DNA of 53,662 nt, from contig MABD01000021.1 in the NCBI GenBank assembly GCA_002162955.1, forward strand, positions 1 through 53,662, read 5' to 3'. Positions within the stretch are counted from its first letter, which is position 1. The number at the start of each line of letters is the position of its first letter. The notes under the pieces are model-generated. The model saw only the letters and a list, made by a program, of their open reading frames with translations. It was not told where the DNA came from and ran no database searches. This DNA comes from Gammaproteobacteria bacterium 45_16_T64 (GTDB taxonomy: Bacteria; Pseudomonadota; Gammaproteobacteria; Pseudomonadales; Ketobacteraceae). Of this stretch, positions 42,506 to 50,510 are shown one piece after another. The position numbers were made by a program, and so were the translations under genes.

Positions 42506-42808
42506 ATGATTGAAGCAATCGGTCAGACGATGATAAGTGAAATATTACCTGAGAAACCCCTGATGGGTGTAGGTTCCTCGCAGCCAGCGGCGGGCTTCGA
42601 GCAATGGTTGGGTAACGAAATCGCGAATACAAATACGAATATCATAAACGCGGAAAATGCGGTGCAGAATTACGTAGTCGGTGAAACTGATAATCTACAT
42701 CAGGTCATGATTTCGATCTCCAAAGCACAAACGTCATTAGAGCTAACAGCACAGGTTCGAAATCGCCTTGTGGAAGGCTTTCAAGAAATAATGAGAATGT
42801 CCATTTAA
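42506..42808 (+). CDS. fliE: MS-ring/rod adaptor FliE
   Basis: A 100-residue protein linking the FliF ring to the rod and the first export substrate. The C-terminal half VGETDNLHQVMISISKAQTSLELTAQVRNRLVEGFQEIMRMSI is diagnostic. The ATG at 42506 gives the usual length; the longer frame starts inside flgC. Only four bases separate it from flgC. Confidence 0.93.
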   Translation: MIEAIGQTMISEILPEKPLMGVGSSQPAAGFEQWLGNEIANTNTNIINAENAVQNYVVGETDNLHQVMISISKAQTSLELTAQVRNRLVEGFQEIMRMSI

Positions 42809-42819
42809 AGGAATAGACA

Positions 42820-44247
42820 ATGTCTACAATACGTGAATTCTGGATGGACTTGGGCGCTGGCCAAAAAACATCGTTATTACTGGCTGCTTTCTTAATAGTA
42901 GCATTACCGTTATTTGCTCTAACTTTTCTATATAAGAGTGATACTGCGATTCTGTATTCAGATATCAGAAGCGAAGATGCGGCTGCTATTGTGGGGCGCT
43001 TAGAAGAGCTCAAAATAGAATACGAACTGTCAGGTGATGGGAATACCATATTAGTGGCCAAAGATGATTTGTATGCAACACGTCTTAAAATGGTAGGTAA
43101 GGACGGTCCTGTAACGGGCAGTGCAGGTTTTGAGCTATTTGACGATGCCGACTATGGTATGACTGAATTCACTCAAAAAGTAAATTTAAAGCGTGCAATG
43201 CAAGGGGAGCTGGAGCGTACAATATCATCTCTGGATGAGGTTAAGTTTGCACGGGTACACTTAGTTATCCCTGAAGCGGTATTGTTTAAGAAGGATCAAA
43301 AACACCCTAAAGCATCGGTAACCCTTGTGCTTCAAAATGGAATGTCGGTAACACCAGAGCAAGTTGCAGGAATTCAACTGCTTATCGCGTCATCTGTTGA
43401 TCGATTGGACTCGGAAAAAGTGATTGTGTTAGACGGGCAGGGTCGTATGATAAGTGCCGCTGGTGATGATTTAGCGATGTATGGAAAAAAGTCGATGGAT
43501 CGTGCTCGTACTCTTGAACTTCATTTGGAAGTGAAAGCCCAGAAAGCGCTAGATATGATGTTTGGTGTTGGAAAAAGTGTAGTGTCGGTGAATGTTGACC
43601 TGTCTTCCAAGACGGTGGAAAGGATTGTTGAAAAAGTGCTACCTGTTCAAGGTAAAGCAAAAGGTATGCTAGCCAAGAGGAAGCATACCAAGACGGTAAA
43701 TAATGCGTCAAAAGGCAAGACTAAGAAAGGTGCCTCTCTTGCTGATGTCAAAGAAAATACAGAGGAAGTGTTTGAGTTCGGGCGATCACGAGAAAACAGT
43801 GTTGAAGAACCTGGAGCTGTTAAGCGTCTAACCATTAGCGTACTTCTGCCAACAAACTTAACTAATACTCGTATTTCTGAAGTTGAATCGGTCATCAAAA
43901 ATTCGGTGGGCTATAAGGACAGTAGAGGAGATCAAATAACGGTAGTGTCGGTGTTGGGGCGATCATTGTTGGAAGCTACTCCGCTGGCCTTGATCCCAGG
44001 TGTTGAGGAGGGGGTAAGCGAAGGCGTTGCTCAGGAAGTCTATCGAGACGGTTATTTTTCAAAAGAATATGAGTTGCTAATACTGGTTGTTGGAATTGCG
44101 TTATGCTTCTCGAGCATTGTTTTGGTGGTTGCATTGCGAAGAAAGCCTCAGCGCTTGACGATAGAGGAAAGAGATCGGCTGCTGGATGATATACAGTTAT
44201 GGCTTTCTGACAATAAAGAAACGGCATTAATCGAGGTGGGAAAATAG
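42820..44247 (+). CDS. fliF: MS-ring protein FliF, short form
   Basis: A 475-residue inner-membrane ring protein with membrane helices near residues 17-39 and 412-436. Diagnostic stretches are LYSDIRSEDAAAIVGRLEELKIEYEL, GSAGFELFDDADYGMTEFTQKVNLKRAMQGELERTI and VKFARVHLVIPEAVLFKKDQKHPKASVTLVL. The E. coli protein is about 552 residues; the shortening lies in the collar region and in the C-terminal cytoplasmic tail (about 45 residues here), the part that binds FliG in known flagella. This fits the absence of a recognisable FliG. It is followed after one base by the unknown gene in the fliG position. Confidence 0.94.
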   Translation: MSTIREFWMDLGAGQKTSLLLAAFLIVALPLFALTFLYKSDTAILYSDIRSEDAAAIVGRLEELKIEYELSGDGNTILVAKDDLYATRLKMVGKDGPVTGSAGFELFDDADYGMTEFTQKVNLKRAMQGELERTISSLDEVKFARVHLVIPEAVLFKKDQKHPKASVTLVLQNGMSVTPEQVAGIQLLIASSVDRLDSEKVIVLDGQGRMISAAGDDLAMYGKKSMDRARTLELHLEVKAQKALDMMFGVGKSVVSVNVDLSSKTVERIVEKVLPVQGKAKGMLAKRKHTKTVNNASKGKTKKGASLADVKENTEEVFEFGRSRENSVEEPGAVKRLTISVLLPTNLTNTRISEVESVIKNSVGYKDSRGDQITVVSVLGRSLLEATPLALIPGVEEGVSEGVAQEVYRDGYFSKEYELLILVVGIALCFSSIVLVVALRRKPQRLTIEERDRLLDDIQLWLSDNKETALIEVGK

Positions 44248-44248
44248 T

Positions 44249-44746
44249 ATGCAAGATGCGATCAAAAATACTGCCGCAGTGTTGCATCAATTGCACAATA
44301 AGGATCGAGATTGGATCCTTAAAAAACTGCCGTTGGATAAGAAAAAGCAACTACGACGCGCGCTTGTCGATTTGAAGAGAGTGAAATCGTTGCAACGTCT
44401 CGATTTTGAAGAGATATATCAGCTGATAAAACCTTCACCGCAAAACCCAATCGAAGAAACCGTTGAATCGGAACCAACTGAAACACCAGTAGAGAGCATG
44501 GTGAAAGCGTTGAGTGCAGCGACGATGAAGGAAGTGCAAGTCGTCGTAGAAAGTATGTCCCCAGAAGCGCTGGTTCAATTGATGGGGGTTACTGAAAGTT
44601 CCAAAATACGCCGTGCTGTTCTTGCGGCCGGAGAGGAGTTTTCTGTAAAGATGAAAACCGCAGAATCAACTAAAGTAAGCCACGCGACTATGAAAGTAAC
44701 GGATAGTCTTGCGTCTTATATGACCAAACAACTGAATAGGTTGTAG
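44249..44746 (+). CDS. Unknown protein in the fliG/sctK position
   Basis: A 165-residue protein between fliF and fliH, where flagellar clusters have fliG (about 330 residues) and injectisome clusters have sctK. Residues 1-70 are charged and helical (NKDRDWILKKLPLDKKKQLR, LDFEEIYQLI); 71-88 form an acidic Pro/Thr linker (ESEPTETP); 89-165 form a second helical part (ATMKEVQVVVESMSPEALVQLMGV) that faintly recalls FliG armadillo-type helices. The charged torque helix of the FliG C-terminal domain is not visible. It may be a half-size FliG, a SctK-like adaptor, or something new. One base after fliF and seven before fliH. Confidence 0.8.
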   Translation: MQDAIKNTAAVLHQLHNKDRDWILKKLPLDKKKQLRRALVDLKRVKSLQRLDFEEIYQLIKPSPQNPIEETVESEPTETPVESMVKALSAATMKEVQVVVESMSPEALVQLMGVTESSKIRRAVLAAGEEFSVKMKTAESTKVSHATMKVTDSLASYMTKQLNRL

Positions 44747-44753
44747 AATACTC

Positions 44754-45587
44754 ATGACAAAAGTGATTCGTTCTCATCCCGTAGTGGGAAGCAGAAAGTT
44801 ACAGGCACCGTTTCAAGAGGGACATGAGTCTCAACAGAAAGCGAGAAGCACACCCAAAAGAGGATCCTCTGGTAAGCCAGAGTTGATTGAGGAAGTTACG
44901 GTAAAGGAAGCGACAAAAGATACCGTCGAACGAGTGACTGCTAACGGTCCTACAAACCTGGTCGTAGAGAATGTAAATACACCTTTGTTTGATGAGTTAA
45001 GAAAGCAGCTCGATACAGAAGTGTCGGTTCGCGAGTCGTTGGAAAAAGAGGTTGAATCACTGACTGCAAAACTGGCTAATATAGAAAGTGTTTTGGTCGT
45101 AGAAAAGGAAAAAGGACTAGCGCTAGGGCAAAAAGAAGGGCTAAAAATAGCGGATCAAGCGTTGGCCAATAAAGTTGAAGAACTAGATGCTTTATCGGTA
45201 CTTTTTACCAACAATCTGTCAGAGAAAATTCAAGATGCAGAAAAGCTCGCGGTAGAAATGACCTTCGAGGCTCTTTGTAAAATTCTTGGTGAGAGATATG
45301 TTGAGAATAATGTACGTATCGCAATTGTTGAAAATGTAATCTCTTCATTAAAGGATTTAAGCAACCTCTCTGTGTATGTAAACCCCGATGATATCAAAGT
45401 ACTGTCTGTCTTAGGTGAAAAGATAGGGTATCAAGATATACAGTTTATTGCAGATGATAGGGTAACCAGAGGTGGCTGTATCGTCGAGTCGAGTTCTGGT
45501 AGTTGGGATGGACGGCTAGAGACCCAAGTGCAACGACTAAAAGAAACGTTGGTTTCTTTTATCAAGTCTGAAGAGTTGAATGTCTAA
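44754..45587 (+). CDS. fliH: Export ATPase regulator FliH/SctL
   Basis: A 277-residue cytoplasmic protein: a variable N-terminal 85 residues, a coiled coil (about 85-150) and a C-terminal FliH domain with AEKLAVEMTFEALCKILGE, VYVNPDDIKVL and the RGGCIVESSSGSWDGRLETQVQRL ending typical of the FliH/SctL stator stalk. It links the ATPase to the cytoplasmic ring. The stop overlaps the fliI start by one base. Confidence 0.88.
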   Translation: MTKVIRSHPVVGSRKLQAPFQEGHESQQKARSTPKRGSSGKPELIEEVTVKEATKDTVERVTANGPTNLVVENVNTPLFDELRKQLDTEVSVRESLEKEVESLTAKLANIESVLVVEKEKGLALGQKEGLKIADQALANKVEELDALSVLFTNNLSEKIQDAEKLAVEMTFEALCKILGERYVENNVRIAIVENVISSLKDLSNLSVYVNPDDIKVLSVLGEKIGYQDIQFIADDRVTRGGCIVESSSGSWDGRLETQVQRLKETLVSFIKSEELNV

Positions 45588-46891
45588 TGGACAAACGCCA
45601 GATTCTTCGGGCAATAAAGCACTGCGAGACTATTCAGCGAACTGGCCGGGTGCTGCAGTTTTATGGTCTCGTGTTAGAGGCTTCGGGTCCCGATGTGTTT
45701 CTGGGTGAGATTTGTGAAATCTACACCCCGAAAGCTGCCCACCCTGTGGTTGCAGAGGTTGTAGGGTTTAGGGATGGCAACGTATTGATGATGCCCTATG
45801 GGAACCTAAGCGGTATCCATGTCGGCAGTGAAATCGTCGCGACCGGCCGATCTGCCTCTCTCCGTGTGGGGGAGCATTTGATGGGGCGAGTGGTTGACGC
45901 ATTTGGCCGGCCGATTGACGGGAAGGATTTTCTGAGTGAAGGAGAGGAATACCCATTATACCCAGACCCCATAAACCCGCTTGATCGACAGCGAATAACC
46001 GAACAGTTTACGACGGGGATTCGTTCAATAGATGCGATGCTAAGTGTTGGCGTTGGACAACGCGTTGGACTTTTTGCAGGAAGTGGTGTGGGCAAAAGTA
46101 CGTTGTTGGGGCAAATAGCTCAAGCATCGAGTGCTGATGTCAATGTTATTGCACTGATCGGAGAAAGGGGGCGTGAAGTTCTCGATTTTGTTGTGGAGAA
46201 TTTAGGCGAAGAGGGGCTTAAGAACAGTATTGTTGTTGTTGCTGGGGCCGATCAACCTGCCTTGGTTCGTGTTCATGCGGCTTATGCAGCAACGACCATC
46301 GCTGAATATTTTAAGAACCAGGGTAAAAAGGTATTTTTGGCCATGGATTCGATTACTCGCTTTGCTATGGCACAGCGGGAGATTGGTCTAGCAATTGGTG
46401 AGCCCCCTACGGCTAGGGGTTATACCCCATCTGCATTTGCGCAGATCCCCAAATTGGTGGAAAGGGCGGGTAACTTTAGGGATAGCGGTTCTATTACTGC
46501 AGTGTATACCGTTTTGGTTGAAGGTGATGATTTTAATGAGCCCGTATCTGATGCGACTCGAGCGATACTTGATGGGCATATCATTCTATCGAGAAAGATT
46601 GCCACTAGAGGCCGCTTTCCTGCGATAGACCTATTAGAAAGTGTTAGTCGCTTGCAAAAGCAAGTGTCGTCAAATGAAGACCAATTGTTAGTAACGAAGT
46701 CTATTAAATTGTTAAGCCTCTACCAAGATTCTAAAGATCTTATCGAGTTGGGTGCTTATCAAGAAGGGAATAATCCGCAGTTGGATGAAGCTATTGTATT
46801 CTATCAAGGCTTTGAAGAGGTTGTCTCGCAAGTTAGTCCCGAAGAGGACGCAGCGGAGATACTTCGACGCTGGCTGCGAAAGAACGTTTAG
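45587..46891 (+). CDS. fliI: Export ATPase FliI/SctN
   Basis: A 434-residue hexameric ATPase of the F1-beta type that unfolds and feeds export substrates. Walker A is GSGVGKST (165-172), Walker B includes VFLAMDSITRFAMAQREIG, and the EPPTARGYTPSAFAQIPKLVERAG and SNEDQLLVTKSIKLLSLYQDSKDLIELGAY segments are specific to FliI/SctN rather than to F1. It overlaps fliH and is followed by fliJ. Confidence 0.95.
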   Translation: MDKRQILRAIKHCETIQRTGRVLQFYGLVLEASGPDVFLGEICEIYTPKAAHPVVAEVVGFRDGNVLMMPYGNLSGIHVGSEIVATGRSASLRVGEHLMGRVVDAFGRPIDGKDFLSEGEEYPLYPDPINPLDRQRITEQFTTGIRSIDAMLSVGVGQRVGLFAGSGVGKSTLLGQIAQASSADVNVIALIGERGREVLDFVVENLGEEGLKNSIVVVAGADQPALVRVHAAYAATTIAEYFKNQGKKVFLAMDSITRFAMAQREIGLAIGEPPTARGYTPSAFAQIPKLVERAGNFRDSGSITAVYTVLVEGDDFNEPVSDATRAILDGHIILSRKIATRGRFPAIDLLESVSRLQKQVSSNEDQLLVTKSIKLLSLYQDSKDLIELGAYQEGNNPQLDEAIVFYQGFEEVVSQVSPEEDAAEILRRWLRKNV

Positions 46892-46906
46892 GGATGAATG
46901 TCTTGA

Positions 46907-47380
46907 GTGAAAGATACAGTGAAAGATGAAAAGAGAAAAATAAGAGCGTTGCGATTTCTTCATCAAGAAAACGAACAGCGTATTGGAAATAAAAATAGAG
47001 AGCTCATATCGGCGAGTGATATGGTGAATACATTAATTGAACGGTGCAATCAAATAGCGTTGCTAATCGAAAACAGCCAGAAACGGCTGGCTGAGACGCT
47101 GGCTCCAGGCGGTATTATCGCTCCGAACAGTGTGATGCAAATACACCACTTTATCACAGAGCAAAGTACTCAAGAATCCTACGTAAAAGAAGAGTTAAAA
47201 GATGCTAGGAATCGATATGACGAGTTACACAGCGAATTAACGTCACTTAATGTCGAGCGTCGACTGTTAAGAGAAAAGATAGAACAAAAAGAACAGGAAA
47301 CAATACAAATGCTTAATAGCGTAGAATATTCAGAAGTCGAAGATCTGTTTCTCGCTAGAATGGCCAGGGGAGAGAGTTAG
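46907..47380 (+). CDS. fliJ: FliJ/SctO-like coiled-coil export protein
   Basis: A 157-residue protein predicted to be almost entirely an antiparallel coiled coil (LRFLHQENEQRIGNKNRELI ... NRYDELHSELTSLNVERRLLREKIEQKEQE). This is the usual form of FliJ/SctO, the central stalk of the export ATPase. Sequence identity across this family is low, so the call relies on coiled-coil character, length (about 147 in E. coli) and position directly after fliI. The start is GTG. Confidence 0.78.
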   Translation: MKDTVKDEKRKIRALRFLHQENEQRIGNKNRELISASDMVNTLIERCNQIALLIENSQKRLAETLAPGGIIAPNSVMQIHHFITEQSTQESYVKEELKDARNRYDELHSELTSLNVERRLLREKIEQKEQETIQMLNSVEYSEVEDLFLARMARGES

Positions 47381-47382
47381 TA

Positions 47383-48027
47383 ATGGATGGTGCCGGTATC
47401 ATTTTGTCAACGTCGTATGGCGAGAAAGGGGCAAGTAAACCCAAAGCAGATAGGCAGGGTTGGTTGAGAGCATTCGAGGAAGAAGCTTTTGATGATTTTG
47501 GTGAGAAAGCTGCGACTAAAACACTTGAAGGTAAACCAAGTGAAGACTTTGTTCCATTGAAGGAGCATGACCAGAATGTAGACAAGAGAGTTACTAGTAA
47601 CGTAGTGGTCGAGAAAAACTCTCACGTTGTAGAAATGGAAAATACGCTAAATACCTCCGTGGTATTTTCACAATTAGCTCCTGTTTCAACAGAAATCTCG
47701 TCAATAACGAGTAAGGTGCTAGATGTCGCTTATACCCAGTCAACCTATCGATCAGATGCTTCTCAGCTTAATCGTCATAATAGTTCACAGATAAAACATG
47801 CATCTGAAGCGTTGGCAAAAGAAAACTCTGAATTCAAAGAGATAAATATACTGGTTTCCCAACACGGTGATAAGACAACACTGTTGTTGAGGAATTTCTT
47901 TGTTGATAATGAGAAAGATAAGATTCACTGGGCAATGCGCTTGCAAAAATTACTTGAAAGCACGGGCATGGTGATAGATGAAATTAAAGTTAATGGACAA
48001 TTGGTAGAACTACCGGAGAGTAAATAA
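47383..48027 (+). CDS. Candidate hook-length control protein (FliK/SctP position)
   Basis: A 214-residue protein with a long, polar, probably disordered N-terminal part (1-155, rich in Ser, Thr, Lys, Glu) and a compact C-terminal part (FKEINILVSQHGDKTTLLLRNFF ... LQKLLESTGMVIDEIKVNG). That layout is characteristic of FliK/SctP ruler proteins, whose C-terminal domain contacts FlhB. Direct similarity to FliK is too weak to be sure, and at 214 residues it is about half the E. coli length (405). It sits between fliJ and flgD, exactly where fliK lies in many flagellar operons. Confidence 0.6.
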   Translation: MDGAGIILSTSYGEKGASKPKADRQGWLRAFEEEAFDDFGEKAATKTLEGKPSEDFVPLKEHDQNVDKRVTSNVVVEKNSHVVEMENTLNTSVVFSQLAPVSTEISSITSKVLDVAYTQSTYRSDASQLNRHNSSQIKHASEALAKENSEFKEINILVSQHGDKTTLLLRNFFVDNEKDKIHWAMRLQKLLESTGMVIDEIKVNGQLVELPESK

Positions 48028-48028
48028 C

Positions 48029-48424
48029 ATGGCGATTGAATCAATAGGTCGAGTTGCATCGTCCGATAGTGCCGCTACGCAAAATTCTGTAGGTATTGAC
48101 GACTTTCTAGAGATATTCTTAACCCAGCTAAATTTCCAAGACCCTTTGGAGCCAGTGGATAATCGTGAGTTTATCGCTCAGCTAGCCCAGTTTTCTTCAC
48201 TGCAAATTGCCAGTGAGACGAATGATAACCTTGAAGGGTTATTGGAAGTGAACTCTGTGGACCAAGCCGTGGGGTTAATCGGACGTAGTGTTACCTTTAA
48301 TGGGGGGTTAAGCGGGCGAGTTATTGCCATGCGTCTCCAGGGTGAGGATCTTGTGCTGGATATAGATGATGGCAGTGGTGTTCAGCGTGGTATCAGCCCG
48401 GTAAATGTTACCCTTGTTCAATAA
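48029..48424 (+). CDS. flgD: Hook-capping protein FlgD, short form
   Basis: A 131-residue protein with the conserved FlgD N-terminus (GIDDFLEIFLTQLNFQDPLEPVDNREFIAQLAQFSSL) needed for export and hook capping, followed by AVGLIGRSVTFNGGLSGRVIAMRL. Common FlgD proteins are about 220-230 residues; here the C-terminal Ig-like and Tudor-like insert is missing, leaving a minimal cap. This might fit the unusual hook protein encoded next. It starts two bases after the previous stop. Confidence 0.9.
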   Translation: MAIESIGRVASSDSAATQNSVGIDDFLEIFLTQLNFQDPLEPVDNREFIAQLAQFSSLQIASETNDNLEGLLEVNSVDQAVGLIGRSVTFNGGLSGRVIAMRLQGEDLVLDIDDGSGVQRGISPVNVTLVQ

Positions 48425-48471
48425 ATTAAATATGTTATGTATTTGACTATGTTAAGAAGCGAGAAAAAAGG

Positions 48472-50508
48472 ATGAGTTCACTCAGCTCTCTGTATAACAG
48501 TTTAAGTGGCCTGGCGGGTTTTACCAAAGCGCTAGATAACCTTAGTAACAACGTGGCGAACCTAAATACTCCAGGTTATAAAGGACGTGATGTTTTTTAT
48601 CGCGAGCTAGCTGGCGGAAACCCTGAGCAGGGGGTGCCTGGAAATGGAGTTGAAGTTGGTGGTGGGTCCATTCGGTTTGCTGACGGTGATACTAACCAAA
48701 CAGGGAATGCAACAGATCTGGCAGTTGACGGTAATGGTTTTTTTATTCTTCGGGATCAGCGGGATGGTGTTTCGCAAACCTACACAAGAGCTGGTCAGTT
48801 TACCTTTGATGCAGATGGCTATTTGATTGATGCAAGCACTGAAAAAAGGGTTGCTGGAATAAATGAGTCAGGAAACCTTACGGATATCAATATCCAGGAT
48901 TATAGGTTCAGTGATCCGATTGTTACCAGTGTTGCCAAGCTAACGGGAGGGTTAAGCTCTTCTGCAACAGAAGGTAGTGTATATCCAGCAGATGACGAAA
49001 CACCCATAGAGCTATCGTTGTTTGACGATGCGGGCCGCAGTGTAAACGTTAAGTTGTTGTTCAAGAAACTTGAGGGCAGAGACTGGGAAGTATCCATTGT
49101 CGACGAAAATGATGTGCAGGTGGCGGCAAGCCAAACTCTCGAGTTCTCAGACCTTGGTAATCCGGTAACTGCAACACATACCTTCCTTAGAGATATCCAG
49201 CTTTTTAACGTGTTAGATGAACTGGATTACACATCTGCATTTAGTGCCGGTGAGGAAGTAGCATTCACCGATGGAACCCCTGAGAGTGGGGATGCCACTA
49301 GTTTTGAAATTGATGATGCCTTTTTTGTGACACGTGACAATGGAGATATCCATTTTAGTAACACGGGTGTGTATACGTTTGATGATGACGGGTTACTCAC
49401 CGATGCCGACACTGGTTTCGCTGTTGCTGCTGTGACTGACGCGGGTGGTTTGGAGGATTTTTCTCTTGCAGATTCCCTAACAACACCTGCGGTAGCCACA
49501 ACGAGCGTGAACATCGTCGGTAATATTGATGCAAGTGTAGAAAATGGTATTGAGGTTCCTAGCGATACAGAAGACCCATTTACATTTGAAGTCATGGGCC
49601 CAGAGGGTGAGCTAAGAACGATACAGCTACAGTTTTTAAAAGAGTCGCTGACGGGGTGGTCTGTGATCGCCAAGAACGACATTGGAGGGGACTTAAATAA
49701 TACTGCTGCTGATGGGTCGGGTACGGGTGTCGTAACGTTTAATGCATATGATGAAACGAACGATGCCCTTGATGGGAACGTGATCCCCAGTCAGTCTGAA
49801 GTGATTATTGAATATGCACAAGACGGCCATGAGACATTTGATTTCACCTTGTCGTTTGTGGATGAAAATGGAGATTCCTCGTTTACCGCTATTAATGAAC
49901 AGGTCAGTGATCTATCGGGAGCGATGGCTGATGGCAAAGAAGTCGGTGTGTTAACTACCGCTAGTTTTGATGAAGACGGCATTGTTACCGTTAATTACAG
50001 TAATGGCGAAGTTGAAGTTCTGCAGAGGCTTGCGGTGGTAGACCCACAAGGGCAAGTGATTAATGATGTAGAGTTTGATTTTTCTGGTGTCGCATCACAA
50101 TCCACGACATCAAGCATCGAAGTGTCGGAGATTGATGGAAGGTCAAAAGGTTTACTTTCCGATTCGCGATTCGATGAAAATGGCCAACTTATTCTGAGTT
50201 ATTCCAATGAAGATGTTTATGAAGCTGAATATGTCGCTCTTGCCCATTTTAGCGACCTAGGCGACCTGGTGTCTGTGGGGGATACGCAGTTTAGATTAAG
50301 CGAAGGTGGAAACATCATCATCGGGCGTCCAAATGATGAGGGTTTAGGGAAAATACAAGGCGGGGCAATTGAACTGTCCAATGTAGAACTTTCCCGAGAA
50401 TTTGCAGACATCATCATTGTACAGCGTGGCTATCAGGCGAGTTCGCAAGTGCTTAACGTCACAAATCAAATACTAGAAGAACTTTATAATAGCGTAAAAG
50501 GTCGATAA
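48472..50508 (+). CDS. flgE: Hook protein FlgE, enlarged by internal duplications
   Basis: A 678-residue hook protein (E. coli FlgE has 402). N-terminal SLYNSLSGLAGFTKALDNLSNNVANLNTPGYKGRDVFY and C-terminal AIELSNVELSREFADIIIVQRGYQASSQVLNVTNQILEEL are the axial coiled-coil ends. The middle contains two internal repeats: residues 90-213 resemble 284-404 (FF...RDxxD..., F(T)FDxDGxLxDA), and 490-527 resemble 557-599 (FDE(D/N)G...YSN). The extra domains should decorate the hook surface. AAAAAGG precedes the ATG. A 47-base spacer separates it from flgD. Confidence 0.93.
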   Translation: MSSLSSLYNSLSGLAGFTKALDNLSNNVANLNTPGYKGRDVFYRELAGGNPEQGVPGNGVEVGGGSIRFADGDTNQTGNATDLAVDGNGFFILRDQRDGVSQTYTRAGQFTFDADGYLIDASTEKRVAGINESGNLTDINIQDYRFSDPIVTSVAKLTGGLSSSATEGSVYPADDETPIELSLFDDAGRSVNVKLLFKKLEGRDWEVSIVDENDVQVAASQTLEFSDLGNPVTATHTFLRDIQLFNVLDELDYTSAFSAGEEVAFTDGTPESGDATSFEIDDAFFVTRDNGDIHFSNTGVYTFDDDGLLTDADTGFAVAAVTDAGGLEDFSLADSLTTPAVATTSVNIVGNIDASVENGIEVPSDTEDPFTFEVMGPEGELRTIQLQFLKESLTGWSVIAKNDIGGDLNNTAADGSGTGVVTFNAYDETNDALDGNVIPSQSEVIIEYAQDGHETFDFTLSFVDENGDSSFTAINEQVSDLSGAMADGKEVGVLTTASFDEDGIVTVNYSNGEVEVLQRLAVVDPQGQVINDVEFDFSGVASQSTTSSIEVSEIDGRSKGLLSDSRFDENGQLILSYSNEDVYEAEYVALAHFSDLGDLVSVGDTQFRLSEGGNIIIGRPNDEGLGKIQGGAIELSNVELSREFADIIIVQRGYQASSQVLNVTNQILEELYNSVKGR

Positions 50509-50510
50509 CC

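Noticed and set aside
49227-49682. Antisense frame of 151 codons inside flgE (Ser/Thr/Val-rich)
   Set aside because: Its composition is what the complementary strand of an acidic, Asp/Gly-rich coding region gives; flgE itself is clearly coding.
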